Assembly (NCBI GenBank): GCA_031550435.1 | Contig: JAVBOO010000013.1 | Location: forward strand, 13,808-77,807 | Source of the DNA: JAVBOO01 sp031550435 | GTDB taxonomy: Bacteria; Bacillota; Clostridia; Lachnospirales; WRAX01 | Reading direction: 5' to 3' | DNA length: 64,000 bases | Shown: piece after piece, positions 32,784 to 41,830 of the stretch | How positions within the stretch are numbered: position 1 is the first letter of the stretch | Layout of the letters: every line of letters starts with the position of its first letter | Notes under the pieces: model-generated | Seen by the model: the letters and a program-made list of their open reading frames with translations, nothing else | Told to the model about the DNA's origin: nothing | The model's database searches: none | Made by a program: the position numbers and the translations under genes

Positions 32784-35549
32784 ATGATTCCGAGCGTTGA
32801 CTTTATTAAACGCGAACAAATTCACGATAAAATTTTCAGCGATGCTCAAATTGGACTGTGGGAGTTGTTTGCCTGCGACGGCGGGCTAAAAATCAGATTC
32901 GACGAAGTTATGAGCGGGGTTTTGGGCTTTCCTGCAGGCGAGCTCTTAGACTTCTCCGTTCTGACCGATATAATTTTTCCCGAAGATACAAAGTACCTTA
33001 TGAATAAATTGCAGCTGCTCGTCCTCGGCGAGAGCCTTTTTGAGACTCTGGAATACCGCGCCTGGGACATAAAAACAGAAAAATATAAATGGGTGCGAAG
33101 TTTCGGGCATTATTACGGCAAGACATCGTCCGGTATGCACTACATCGTCGGTGCATCATACGACTTAGAAAACAGCATTGCCTTTAGAACCATAATCGGG
33201 CAGATCTCGGAAGCAAACGAACGAGCACAGATAATGCTGGATGCCACTCCCTTGGCGTGCAATTTCTGGGATAAAAACTATAAGAACATAGATTGCAACT
33301 TAGAGGCAGTAAAGCTTTTTGACCTGAAAAACAAGCAGGAATACCTGGATAATTTTTTTGACCTTTCACCGGAATATCAGCCCTGCGGCAAACTAAGCTC
33401 CGAAAAAGCGGTCGAATGCATCGAAAAGGCCTTTAGAAACGGGCGTTATGTTTTCGATTGGATTCACAGAAAGCTCAACGGAGAGCTAATCCCTTGCGAG
33501 ATCACTTTAGTACGGGTAACGCGCGAAAAAGATTATATAGTCCTCGGCTACACCCGGGATTTAAGAGAACACCGGAAAATGATAAAGGAAATGCGAGAAG
33601 CCGAAGAGCGAACGCAGATTATGCTTGACGCTACCCCGCTGGCCTGCAACCTTTGGGATAAAAATTTCAACAATATAGATTGCAACGAGGAAGCCTGTAA
33701 ACTGTTCGAACTCGGCAGTAAAAAAGAATACCTCCGGAGGTTTTTTGAGCTCTCGCCGAAATACCAGCCCTGTGGGCGTTTAAGCACGGAAATGGCACAG
33801 GAAAACATAAAAAGAGCGTTCGATACCGGCAGATTTACATTCGAGTGGATGCATCAAAAGCTGAACGGCGAACCTGTCCCTTCGGAAATTACGCTTGTCC
33901 GCGTCGAACGCGACGACGGATACATTGTCGCGGGTTACACGCGGGATTTGCGCGAATACAAAAAAATGATGGCTGAAATGCGCGAGGCGGACGAGCGCAC
34001 AAAGATTATGCTCGATGCCACTCCGCTCTGCTGTAACCTTTGGGACGAAAATTTTAATAATATAGATTGCAACGAAGAAGCCGTAAAGCTATTTGATCTT
34101 GATTCCAAGCAAAACTATTTGGACAGATTTTTTGAGCTCTCGCCCGAATATCAACCCTGCGGGCGTCCGACTGCCGAGATGGCTCACGAAAACATAAAAA
34201 AGGCGTTTGCCGAAGGCAGATGCGTATTCGAATGGATGCATCAGAAGCTTAACGGCGAGCCTATACCGTCCGAAATTACGCTTGTGCGCGTTAAGCGCGG
34301 CGATAAGTTCATAGTTGCCGGATATACGCGGGACCTGCGCGAGTATAAACGGATGATGTCCGAGGTCAGGCAGGTCGAAAACGACCTCAGGCTTGCCAGA
34401 GACGCGGCTGAGGAAAGCGCGCGCTCAAAAAGCGAATTTTTGGCGAACATGAGTCATGAAATAAGAACACCGATGAACGCTATACTCGGACTTATGCATA
34501 TTGTCCAAAAAACCGCTTTGAGCGACGAACAGTCGGAATATGTCACGAGAGCCGAAAACTCCGCAAAAATTTTGCTCAGGGTTATAAACGATATTCTGGA
34601 CTTTTCAAAGATTGAAGCCGGAAAACTCGATATGGAGCTTGTCGAATTTTCCGTCGATGACGTCATGCAGCAGTTGAGCGACATGTTTTCCGAACGCATA
34701 AAAGAGAAAAATCTAGAGCTGATAATAAGTATTGAAGACAACTTGCCAAAGCGCCTTATCGGAGACCCTCTCAGACTCCAGCAAGTACTTTTGAACTTGG
34801 CCGGAAACTCGGTTAAATTTACGGAAAACGGTTCAATAACAATATCGGCGGCAACTGTACAACGAACAGCAGATAAGATCAGGTTGGAATTTTCGGTTAA
34901 AGACACAGGCATCGGCATGACTCCCACTCAGGTCAAAAAACTGTTCGAACCGTTTTCGCAGGCGGACGCCTCAACAACGCGCAAATACGGGGGAAGCGGG
35001 CTCGGTCTTGCGATTTGCAAACGGCTTGTCAACCTTATGGACGGCGAAATAGAGTGCGAAAGCGAACTCGGCATCGGAACAAGCTTCCGTTTGACTGCGG
35101 AATTTGACATTGCGCACGAAATGCCGGCACTGCCTGATGACGCTAATTCCCGTGATCTTTCGGAGAATTACGATATTTCCGAGCTCAAACCTATACTTGT
35201 CGCCGAAGATAATGAGATTAATCGCCTTATTGCCGAGGAACTCCTCAAGGCAAAGGGCTATAAAGTAAACCTTGCATCAACCGGAGAAGAAGCCGTCGAA
35301 ATGATAAAGGCAAATGATTACGAGCTTGTATTGATGGATATTCAAATGCCTGTCATGGACGGACTTACGGCGACAAGTCGAATACGTGAACTTGACGAGT
35401 ATAAAAACCTTGTTATCATCGCGATGACTGCTCATGCGATGTCCGGCGACCGCGAAAAAAGCATAAAAGCCGGAATGAACGACCACATAACAAAGCCCAT
35501 CGACCCGCCGTTGTTATACTCTATGCTGAGAAAATGGATAAAACGCTGA
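32784..35549 (+). CDS. Soluble hybrid histidine kinase with triplicated PAS domains
   Basis: A 921-residue protein without membrane segments: an N-terminal PAS-like domain (about 15-135), three near-identical PAS units of 129 residues each (about 145-530), a coiled linker, HisKA with H558 (MSHEIRTPMN), HATPase (DTGIGMTPTQ, GGSGLGLAI) and one canonical receiver (LVAEDNEINR, VLMDIQMPVMDG). Each PAS unit repeats MLDATPL-x-CN, NIDCN and EYQPCG. The ATG at 32784 is eight bases after AAGGTGG; the upstream TTG overlaps that site. No response regulator lies next to it. The signal is unknown, but must be cytoplasmic. Confidence 0.88.
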   Translation: MIPSVDFIKREQIHDKIFSDAQIGLWELFACDGGLKIRFDEVMSGVLGFPAGELLDFSVLTDIIFPEDTKYLMNKLQLLVLGESLFETLEYRAWDIKTEKYKWVRSFGHYYGKTSSGMHYIVGASYDLENSIAFRTIIGQISEANERAQIMLDATPLACNFWDKNYKNIDCNLEAVKLFDLKNKQEYLDNFFDLSPEYQPCGKLSSEKAVECIEKAFRNGRYVFDWIHRKLNGELIPCEITLVRVTREKDYIVLGYTRDLREHRKMIKEMREAEERTQIMLDATPLACNLWDKNFNNIDCNEEACKLFELGSKKEYLRRFFELSPKYQPCGRLSTEMAQENIKRAFDTGRFTFEWMHQKLNGEPVPSEITLVRVERDDGYIVAGYTRDLREYKKMMAEMREADERTKIMLDATPLCCNLWDENFNNIDCNEEAVKLFDLDSKQNYLDRFFELSPEYQPCGRPTAEMAHENIKKAFAEGRCVFEWMHQKLNGEPIPSEITLVRVKRGDKFIVAGYTRDLREYKRMMSEVRQVENDLRLARDAAEESARSKSEFLANMSHEIRTPMNAILGLMHIVQKTALSDEQSEYVTRAENSAKILLRVINDILDFSKIEAGKLDMELVEFSVDDVMQQLSDMFSERIKEKNLELIISIEDNLPKRLIGDPLRLQQVLLNLAGNSVKFTENGSITISAATVQRTADKIRLEFSVKDTGIGMTPTQVKKLFEPFSQADASTTRKYGGSGLGLAICKRLVNLMDGEIECESELGIGTSFRLTAEFDIAHEMPALPDDANSRDLSENYDISELKPILVAEDNEINRLIAEELLKAKGYKVNLASTGEEAVEMIKANDYELVLMDIQMPVMDGLTATSRIRELDEYKNLVIIAMTAHAMSGDREKSIKAGMNDHITKPIDPPLLYSMLRKWIKR
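33202..34361 (+). repeat. Three tandem 387-bp units encoding the PAS domains
   Basis: ATGCTGGATGCCACTCC, ATGCTTGACGCTACCCC and ATGCTCGATGCCACTCC mark equivalent positions at 33234, 33621 and 34008. Units 2 and 3 are most alike, so the last duplication is the more recent one. Confidence 0.9.
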
Positions 35550-35581
35550 CATTGTGCGTTCTAAAATCGAGCACCGCGTGC

Positions 35582-35630
35582 ATTACTTCGGCACGAGTAA
35601 CCGCGTAAGTATTTTATGCGGTATTTAACT
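35582..35630 (-). repeat. Repeat A, short form, truncated
   Basis: ATTACTTCGGCACGAGTAAC is followed by the standard text up to GGTATTTAACTT, where it stops; the CCGCGG end is absent. Confidence 0.75.
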
Positions 35631-35648
35631 TTATTCACTGTAAACAAA

Positions 35649-35695
35649 GAGCGTTCCAAACAGAGCAGGCCTAACCTGCCTGGTTTGAAACGCTC
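35649..35695. terminator. Large hairpin between the kinase and the exonuclease gene
   Basis: GAGCGTTCCAAAC pairs with GTTTGAAACGCTC (one mismatch) around an inner CAGG/CCTG stem. It separates two convergent genes and probably terminates both. Confidence 0.7.
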
Positions 35696-35716
35696 CTGTT
35701 GTTTGCCGACTGTAAA

Positions 35717-36478
35717 TCAGTCGGCTAATCTTCCCGTTGAAGAAAACTTTCTTTTTTGACCCGCCACATAAACCTTGAGCACAAGCTCCTTTTCCCTGTC
35801 GGTCAGTTTGTGTTTCAATTCTTTTTCACAGAACGAAAACAACAGCCCGGAATTTATCGAATTCGCTTTCGCCGACGTGCTCTGCCGTAGCTTGCTAATG
35901 CTGAACTCCGAAGCCGGCAGTTTGTCCGAACCTAGCTTTCTGAATATATTCGAGGTATATATCGCATCGTTAAGCGCATCATGAAACGCAAGCTCACTCG
36001 AAAGCCCCAGCTTTTCGACCGCGGAAGCCAAGCTGACGGACGTGTTCGGAGGAGACTTCAAAAACTCGGAGGCATGCTGCTGAACATTAATATATTTTGA
36101 GCTTATCTGCCTGTGATTGAGCCTGTAATACATTATATTCTGATACAGAAGTTTTACGTCAACGGAACCCCATACGCAAAATACATGCTTATCGTTTCCG
36201 ATAAAATTGACAAGATCAGCATAGGCCTCTTCAAAAGGTTTTCCCGACGACAGACTTTCCTCTGTTATACCTGTAATTTTCTGCACAAAAGGATGCATTC
36301 TGGTATAAATGTGCGGAGCTACTATAATGTTTGTCCTACCGATTTCATTAAGCGAGGAGTCGAGTTTGATTGCCCCAAGCTGAATAATCTCAAATTGACA
36401 AAGCGGATCCTCGGCATGAGCGCCGTCTCCGAAATCGTAGTACTGATTAAACTCCAAATCGATAACTATATAGTTCAA
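35717..36478 (-). CDS. DEDD-family 3'-5' exonuclease
   Basis: A protein of about 253 residues. The three exonuclease motifs are visible: DLEF (Exo I, D and E ligands) in NYIVIDLEFNQ, WGSVDVKLL (Exo II) and FHDALNDA (Exo III, H and D). This is the KapD/ERI-1-like exonuclease branch. The C-terminal extension (about 200-253, ending QKRKFSSTGRLAD) is basic and contains a predicted helix. The start is uncertain: the TTG at 36478 gives MNYIVIDLEF behind GGGTGACG and is preferred, while GTG at 36487 and TTG at 36508 are in frame. Substrate is not evident. Confidence 0.8.
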   Translation of the reverse strand: MNYIVIDLEFNQYYDFGDGAHAEDPLCQFEIIQLGAIKLDSSLNEIGRTNIIVAPHIYTRMHPFVQKITGITEESLSSGKPFEEAYADLVNFIGNDKHVFCVWGSVDVKLLYQNIMYYRLNHRQISSKYINVQQHASEFLKSPPNTSVSLASAVEKLGLSSELAFHDALNDAIYTSNIFRKLGSDKLPASEFSISKLRQSTSAKANSINSGLLFSFCEKELKHKLTDREKELVLKVYVAGQKRKFSSTGRLAD

Positions 36479-36688
36479 AATCGTCACCCGCAACGTTTTG
36501 CCGAACAATGAAGAACCGTAGAGTTTTTACCGGAAACTTGTTAAAAACCTCGGTTCTCGGCTGCTGCTCGTCGGTTGCCGACATATCGGCTTTGCTTAGT
36601 AGTCATACTTACTTCGGCAATTATATCACCGGAGTTATCCGGTGTCAAACCGGAGGGCGTTTTTCCGTTACAACCGCGATTTCAAGGA

Positions 36689-37459
36689 CTATTCCACTCT
36701 CTTGTTTGCGTGCTCCTCACCTCGTTCGCAAACGAAGAACAGCCTCTCTGTTGTATCTGACGGCTCGGCAAGCGTATCCGCGTCAATAACAGAGCGTACT
36801 CTAAAACCTGATTTTTCGGCAACTATACGGATTTCATCCTCACTGTGCGCCCGCTGAACATGCAGTTCGTCAAACCTCGCATAGCTCCTGCCTTGTTTCT
36901 CGAAAAGCGTCAGACCATACCTGTTTATACGTTTCTTAAAATCATAGGAGCTCTGCATTATATACGCGGCGTTTTTTGCGGTTTCGGCAAAACAGTTGTT
37001 TGCTATAACATTTTCAAATTTGTATATTGTAAGCATATCGAAAATAAACAGCCCGTGCGGCTCGGTATAGTTTGCCGCGAGCGAAAACATTTTAACAAGA
37101 TCAGATTTTTTCAGAAGATAGTTGATACTGTCACACATGCACACAACAGCTTGCACGGTTCCGTACAGCTCAAAATCCGTCATGCTTTGATTAAGGAACA
37201 AAATTCCAAGACCTTCTTGCGCCGCTTTTTCAGACGCTATCCCCAGCATGTCCTCAGACAGATCTATACCTATGCAATCGCAACCCGTTTTAGCCAGCTC
37301 TGTCGTTATATTTCCCGTTCCGCAAGCCAAATCCAGGACAGATTCGGGTTTAAGACCGTATTTGCCCCATGTCTCGGTTATAAAATCCGCCCAAGCCTTG
37401 TAAGGTATGTCTTGCATGAATTTGTCGTATACATAGGCAAAGCCCGTATATGCGTCCAT
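36689..37459 (-). CDS. Class I SAM-dependent methyltransferase
   Basis: A 256-residue protein with the Rossmann-type SAM-binding domain: motif I VLDLACGTGNITTELA (about 42-57), the acidic ribose ligand in CIGIDLSEDML, then VVCMCDSINYLL and GLFIFDMLTIYKF. Related to small-molecule methyltransferases of the YtkR/BudA type; the substrate is unknown. Start and upstream stop overlap in TGATG, so it is translationally coupled to the DUF2461 gene. Confidence 0.85.
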   Translation of the reverse strand: MDAYTGFAYVYDKFMQDIPYKAWADFITETWGKYGLKPESVLDLACGTGNITTELAKTGCDCIGIDLSEDMLGIASEKAAQEGLGILFLNQSMTDFELYGTVQAVVCMCDSINYLLKKSDLVKMFSLAANYTEPHGLFIFDMLTIYKFENVIANNCFAETAKNAAYIMQSSYDFKKRINRYGLTLFEKQGRSYARFDELHVQRAHSEDEIRIVAEKSGFRVRSVIDADTLAEPSDTTERLFFVCERGEEHANKRVE

Positions 37460-38142
37460 CAGTTACCAACCTGCTTTCTCTTCTCGGCCTCGGAAAAGAA
37501 TTTATAAATCGGCTCGATTTGCTTGAAATCAGTTCTAAGCTTTTCTGCCGCTTTTCCGCTGAAAAGCAGTTCAAATTCGTCGCTCTCGCATATAAACGAA
37601 ACGCTTTTCCTGTCCAGAAAATCCCGCATTTCTTCCGATTGGTCAGGGAATTTTGTCTTCTTGTATTTATCGCCGGCAAGCTTAAACACACTCTGCGATT
37701 TATAAGCCTTCCAAGCTTTTTTGAAATACGGGTCGAGATTCAAGGCCATAGTCCTTATGGCGGTCATAGTCGCGGGAGAAGCTTCGTAGTAGCCCATGCC
37801 GTAAGTCAGCCCAAACGGGTTAACGGCAAAAAAATACGCGGGCATACCCAAATACAGCTTTTTTTCGCGCATAAACGTCAGCCAACAGTTATCGCGGTAC
37901 AGCGACTTATCCTTAGAAAAACGAGTATCCCTGTAAATTTTTGATATGGTCTTGTCTACCTTCGGCTCGATAATAAAGCCTTGGTCTATTTCCAGCATAA
38001 ACGGAGCAAGCTCCGAGACGAGCGACTGCATAGGTTCAAGCACATGCTCCCTGTACTCCTGCTTATGTTCCTCATACCATGTTTTGCTGTTTTGCAGCTT
38101 ATTCTCTATAAGAAAATCCAAAGTCTTTTTTGAAAATCCCAT
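37459..38142 (-). CDS. DUF2461 family protein
   Basis: A 227-residue cytoplasmic protein, first gene of a two-gene unit with the methyltransferase. Family marks are FLIENKLQNSKTWYEEHK near the N-terminus, KTISKIYRDTRFSKDKSLY, then MPAYFFAVNPFGLTYGMGYY. DUF2461 (YPO0396/YtfP-type naming varies) has no established function. ATG at 38142 with GAGAGGTGC upstream. The close coupling to a methyltransferase hints at a shared pathway, which is inference. Confidence 0.82.
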   Translation of the reverse strand: MGFSKKTLDFLIENKLQNSKTWYEEHKQEYREHVLEPMQSLVSELAPFMLEIDQGFIIEPKVDKTISKIYRDTRFSKDKSLYRDNCWLTFMREKKLYLGMPAYFFAVNPFGLTYGMGYYEASPATMTAIRTMALNLDPYFKKAWKAYKSQSVFKLAGDKYKKTKFPDQSEEMRDFLDRKSVSFICESDEFELLFSGKAAEKLRTDFKQIEPIYKFFSEAEKRKQVGN

Positions 38143-38184
38143 TGCGCACCTCTCTAGTTTGAATTATACACCGGTACGGGTAAA

Positions 38185-38224
38185 TTCGGAAGTATTTTAT
38201 GCGATATTTAACTTTCGCGGTAAT
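38185..38224 (-). repeat. Repeat A, degenerate fragment
   Basis: TTCGGAAGTATTTTATGCGA continues to CTTTCGCGGTAAT. Only the left half of a short-form unit is left. The rest of the spacer up to 38440 is AT-rich and holds no gene apart from promoter-like text near 38360. Confidence 0.55.
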
Positions 38225-38448
38225 ATATCCATAAAGTAAATAATATTACCGGTGCACTGCAATGTACAGGGTGCAGAGTAAAGCGGTTTAAGCCAAAACG
38301 GGCTCGAACGCCGCCGTTTTCATTATCCGGTATTTTATTGAAATTACATATTTACACATATACAAATATATATTATACTGAACGAGCATATTTGCCGAAT
38401 TGTGGTAACTTTCGGCAGGGCTGCGAATAAAATCAACGGGAGGGCATT

Positions 38449-38592
38449 GTGAAAAGCAAAAAAGTAATTGTGCAGACAGTCGTCGCACTTTGTGCCGCCG
38501 CACTCATCATCGCAGGCATTTTTAACGGCGGACCCGAGTCAGTATTTTACAAGGCTGTCTACATATGTTTGGAGTGTATCGGAATTGGCTAG
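38449..38592 (+). CDS. CD1871A-type CXXC microprotein
   Basis: A 47-residue membrane protein. One hydrophobic helix (VIVQTVVALCAAALIIAGIF) is followed by the signature KAVYICLECIGIG at the C-terminus, which is that of the clostridial CD1871A family with its CxxC motif. The GTG start follows GGGAGGG by four bases. Its stop lies within the next gene, which begins inside it (TTG at 38585), so the two are translationally coupled. The family is regularly found beside this type of membrane ferredoxin; a thiol-redox role is plausible but unproven. Confidence 0.85.
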   Translation: MKSKKVIVQTVVALCAAALIIAGIFNGGPESVFYKAVYICLECIGIG

Positions 38593-39454
38593 AGGCAGAA
38601 GAATTACCCAGATTATCGCAGCTGTTGCAGTAAATTCGAATTTCAAAGGCTTTGCTCAAGGAAGTATTTATACCGGGAATTTGAAATACGCTTGCGTTCC
38701 CGGGCTGAACTGCTATTCGTGCCCCGGAGCTGTAGGAGCGTGCCCGATCGGCTCGTTGCAGGCAGGTGTAAGCGGACTTGCGGGGTTTTTGCATAAGATC
38801 CCGATGTATGTTCTCGGTTTGCTTGCAATGTTCGGAATTTTGCTCGGAAGGACAATCTGCGGCTTTTTATGTCCGTTCGGCCTTATCCAAGACCTGCTGT
38901 ATAAGATTCCAACGCCGAAACTTAAAAAGAACAGGGTAACGCGAGTGCTTTCGGGTCTGAAATATGCTGTGCTTGCCGTATTTGTCGTCGCCCTGCCTCT
39001 TTATTACATGATGTCCCAGGGTTTGACTGTTCCCGCGTTCTGCAAATACATATGCCCGGCCGGGACACTTGAGGCAGGAATACCGCTGGTAACACTCGAT
39101 AAAACACTGAGATCGGGACTTGGCTTTCTTTTTGTGTGGAAAGTAGTTCTGATGGTTGTGATCCTTGTGTCTGTTGTGTTTGTTTTCAGGTCTTTTTGCA
39201 GGTTTTTGTGTCCGCTCGGAGCGATATATTCGTTCTTTAACAAATATGCTGTCTTCGGCGTTAAACTTGACAAACACAAATGCGTTAACTGCGGAAAATG
39301 CGCCAGATCTTGCAAGCTCGACGTTAAAATCGTTAACGACAGAGAATGTGTCCGCTGCGGCGAATGCAAGGGAGCTTGCCCGACCGGAGCGATAAGCGGA
39401 ACACTTGATATGCTTAAGAAACATGAAAACGCAAAGCAAGTAAGCGCCGAATAG
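38585..39454 (+). CDS. Membrane-bound 4Fe-4S binding protein (NapH/RnfB-like)
   Basis: A 290-residue protein with about five membrane helices. Near the N-terminus CVPGLNCYSCPGAVGACPIG is a conserved cysteine patch; CGFLCPFGLIQDLLYKIP and CRFLCPLGAIYSFFNKY are the NapH-type CxxxCP motifs, and residues about 220-270 form a two-cluster ferredoxin domain (CVNCGKCARSCKLD, CVRCGECKGACPTGA). Electron transfer across or at the membrane is likely. Start: TTG at 38585 with GGAG ten bases upstream; it overlaps the CD1871A-type gene by eight bases. Confidence 0.88.
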   Translation: MARGRRITQIIAAVAVNSNFKGFAQGSIYTGNLKYACVPGLNCYSCPGAVGACPIGSLQAGVSGLAGFLHKIPMYVLGLLAMFGILLGRTICGFLCPFGLIQDLLYKIPTPKLKKNRVTRVLSGLKYAVLAVFVVALPLYYMMSQGLTVPAFCKYICPAGTLEAGIPLVTLDKTLRSGLGFLFVWKVVLMVVILVSVVFVFRSFCRFLCPLGAIYSFFNKYAVFGVKLDKHKCVNCGKCARSCKLDVKIVNDRECVRCGECKGACPTGAISGTLDMLKKHENAKQVSAE

Positions 39455-39592
39455 ATCAAATTTTAAAAAAATCAGCGTAAGCGGCAACGTCATGAGAGCA
39501 ACCGGTTTGACTTCGCAATTTTCTTAAAATCACATTAATTCAGCGCTTGTCAATGTAAACCAAAAACCAAATATGATAAAAGAGGTGTAGAG

Positions 39593-40210
39593 ATGAAAAA
39601 GTTAACAGGCTTAATACTGACAATAATCTTGGCATGCACAGCTATGACAGGATGCGCTAACAACGCGGCAGGTACGCCGACGCCCGACCCGACAAAAGAA
39701 GTTCAGACAGAGGAAACAGTCACACAAACCGCAGAACAAACCGAAGAACCCGCGACAACTGAACCCGAAGCCTCGGAAGAACCGACCGGACTTGAAATAG
39801 GCGATAAGATTATAGACTTTGAATTCCATTTCAACGAAGGCGGCAAGGCAAGTATAAGAGACTACGAAGGTAAAGTAGTTTTCCTTAACTTCTGGGCAAT
39901 TTTCTGCGGCCCGTGCGTTGCGGAAATGCCGAATATCCAGAAACTTCACGAAGAATACGGGGATGAGGTCGAAGTTATAGCGATTAATGTTACTGAAGGC
40001 TATGATGAGATCAGCGGCTTTATCAAGGACAGATATACATTTACTATCGGACGCGACAAGCCTCTCGGAAATACCTTTGGCATCAAGTATATACCGACAA
40101 CATACGTAATCGACAAAGACGGCATCATCACTTACGGCTCATCGGGCGATCTTTCGTTTGAAAAAATGGAGGAGCTCGTTAAGGCTGCCGGCGCCGTCGG
40201 AAAAGAATAA
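39593..40210 (+). CDS. TlpA-like thioredoxin lipoprotein
   Basis: A 205-residue extracytoplasmic redox protein. Signal with lipobox AMTGC (cysteine at 21), an acidic Thr/Glu/Pro linker to about 68, then a TlpA/ResA-type thioredoxin fold: LNFWAIFCGPCVAEMP with the CGPC active site, EVEVIAINVTEG and the cis-proline segment KYIPTTYVIDKDG. The ATG follows AAGAGGTG. It completes a three-gene unit with the CxxC microprotein and the membrane ferredoxin. I infer that electrons from the ferredoxin protein reach this thioredoxin to reduce extracellular disulfides. Confidence 0.9.
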   Translation: MKKLTGLILTIILACTAMTGCANNAAGTPTPDPTKEVQTEETVTQTAEQTEEPATTEPEASEEPTGLEIGDKIIDFEFHFNEGGKASIRDYEGKVVFLNFWAIFCGPCVAEMPNIQKLHEEYGDEVEVIAINVTEGYDEISGFIKDRYTFTIGRDKPLGNTFGIKYIPTTYVIDKDGIITYGSSGDLSFEKMEELVKAAGAVGKE

Positions 40211-40273
40211 AACATTTTTTAAAAAGCGCCTGTTTTGATAAACCCGCGCTTATCAAAAAAGTAAAACTAATCA

Positions 40274-40306
40274 GGGCGTGTTTGAAATTTATTTTCGAAC
40301 ACGCCC
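40274..40306 (+). terminator. Terminator-like hairpin after the redox operon
   Basis: GGGCGTGTT(T)GAA pairs with TTC(G)AACACGCCC. A second hairpin, TTTTGATAA/TTATCAAAA, lies just before it at about 40231-40256. Neither has a long T tract. Confidence 0.6.
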
Positions 40307-40356
40307 TTACTCAAAGAACCGATACGAAACGCCTAACTTCGAAATAAGGGGATACA

Positions 40357-41772
40357 ATGGTTTTTGCGAGTTTTTCGTTCCTGTATTATTTTTTGCCGCT
40401 CAGCCTCGCTCTTTACTATGCAGCAAGGCGAACGGTGACAAGAAACATCATACTGATAGTCCTTTCGCTGTTTTTCTACGCATGGGGCGAACCCGTTTAC
40501 GTTACTCTTCTAATCTTCAGTTCAGCGGTCGACTACTGCATCGGCAGAATCATTGACGCTAATTTCGGACACAAAAAAGCAAAACTTGCTTTGATAGCTT
40601 CTCTCTTCATCAACTTGTCTTTGCTCGGTTTTTTTAAATACAGCGGTTTTTTTGTCGAAAACATAAACACACTGCTCGGTTTAAATATCCCTGTACCAAA
40701 TATCGGCCTGCCTATAGGGATATCGTTCTACACGTTTCAGACTATGTCTTACTCTATAGACATGTATCGCGGCAAAGCAACGGTTCAGCGCAGTTTCACG
40801 AACTTTTTGCTGTTTGTCTCCCTCTTCCCTCAGCTTATAGCAGGCCCGATAGTACGTTATACCGACATTGCCGAACAGCTCGGCAAAAGAAAACACAGCC
40901 TTCCGAAATTCTGCGAAGGTATTTCCCGATTTCTGACCGGCCTCGCAAAAAAGACTTTAATCGCAAATCATGCAGGCCTTACCGCCTCGGGCATACTCGA
41001 CAACGTAACCGTTAATACCGGCGGCATACTCGTCTGGCTCGGAATATTAATGTATACAATACAGATATATTTCGATTTTTCGGGTTACTCGGATATGGCT
41101 ATCGGACTGGGAAAAATGTTCGGCTTCGAGTATGTCGAGAATTTTAATTACCCTTACATTTCGAAAACAATCACCGAGTTCTGGCGAAGATGGCACATAT
41201 CCCTAAGTTCGTTTTTTAAAGACTACGTATACATACCCCTTGGGGGAAACCGCCGGCTGCAAATCAGAAATATTTTCATAGTCTGGGGGCTAACCGGATT
41301 ATGGCATGGCGCAAGCTGGAATTTCGTGTTCTGGGGGCTGTACTATGCGCTTATCTTAGCTGCGGAAAAACTGTTTTTGCTGAAACTCGGAGAAAAACTG
41401 CCTTCCGCATTAAAGCATCTGTTTACGCTTGCGGCGGTAATGATCGGCTGGACGATATTTTACTATACCGATCTCAGCAAACTCGGAACGGCTTTTTGCG
41501 TCATGGCGGGAACAAGCGGCTTTTTCTCCGGCGAATGGGCAAAAGCGTTGACCGAGAATCTTCCGTTTCTTGTCGTTGCGGCGATTTGCTCAACGCCAGC
41601 TTTAAAAGTGCTTTACTCAAAAATAGACTTTGACGGGCACTCCCTAAAACTCGGCCCGCGCTATTTCGCAACGCTTGCGCTGACGCTCTGCGTTAACACG
41701 GCTCTGTTAATGCTTTGTACTGCCAAACTCAGCGGTGACTCCTTTAACCCGTTCATTTATTTCAGGTTCTAG
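40357..41772 (+). CDS. MBOAT family O-acyltransferase, AlgI/DltB-like
   Basis: A 471-residue membrane protein with about ten or more helices. The MBOAT core is clear: QTMSYSIDMYRGK, FPQLIAGPIVRY, QIYFDFSGYSDMAIGLG, EFWRRWHISLSSFFKDYVYI and the catalytic histidine in GLTGLWHGASWNF. AlgI-type proteins pass acetyl groups across the membrane to an acetyltransferase acting on exported polysaccharide. The next gene, a DHHW protein, is the expected partner. ATG at 40357 with AAGGGG upstream. Confidence 0.92.
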   Translation: MVFASFSFLYYFLPLSLALYYAARRTVTRNIILIVLSLFFYAWGEPVYVTLLIFSSAVDYCIGRIIDANFGHKKAKLALIASLFINLSLLGFFKYSGFFVENINTLLGLNIPVPNIGLPIGISFYTFQTMSYSIDMYRGKATVQRSFTNFLLFVSLFPQLIAGPIVRYTDIAEQLGKRKHSLPKFCEGISRFLTGLAKKTLIANHAGLTASGILDNVTVNTGGILVWLGILMYTIQIYFDFSGYSDMAIGLGKMFGFEYVENFNYPYISKTITEFWRRWHISLSSFFKDYVYIPLGGNRRLQIRNIFIVWGLTGLWHGASWNFVFWGLYYALILAAEKLFLLKLGEKLPSALKHLFTLAAVMIGWTIFYYTDLSKLGTAFCVMAGTSGFFSGEWAKALTENLPFLVVAAICSTPALKVLYSKIDFDGHSLKLGPRYFATLALTLCVNTALLMLCTAKLSGDSFNPFIYFRF

Positions 41773-41830
41773 GCAGTACGGTTAGCCGAACCGTTCGCCC
41801 TTAATCGTTCGCCCTTAATGAGGAGAAAAA

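Noticed and set aside
41780..41820. Duplicated CGTTCGCCCTTAAT considered as a further copy of repeat C
   Set aside because: Only a 14-base doublet; similarity to the AATCGAACGG part of C is too short to claim.
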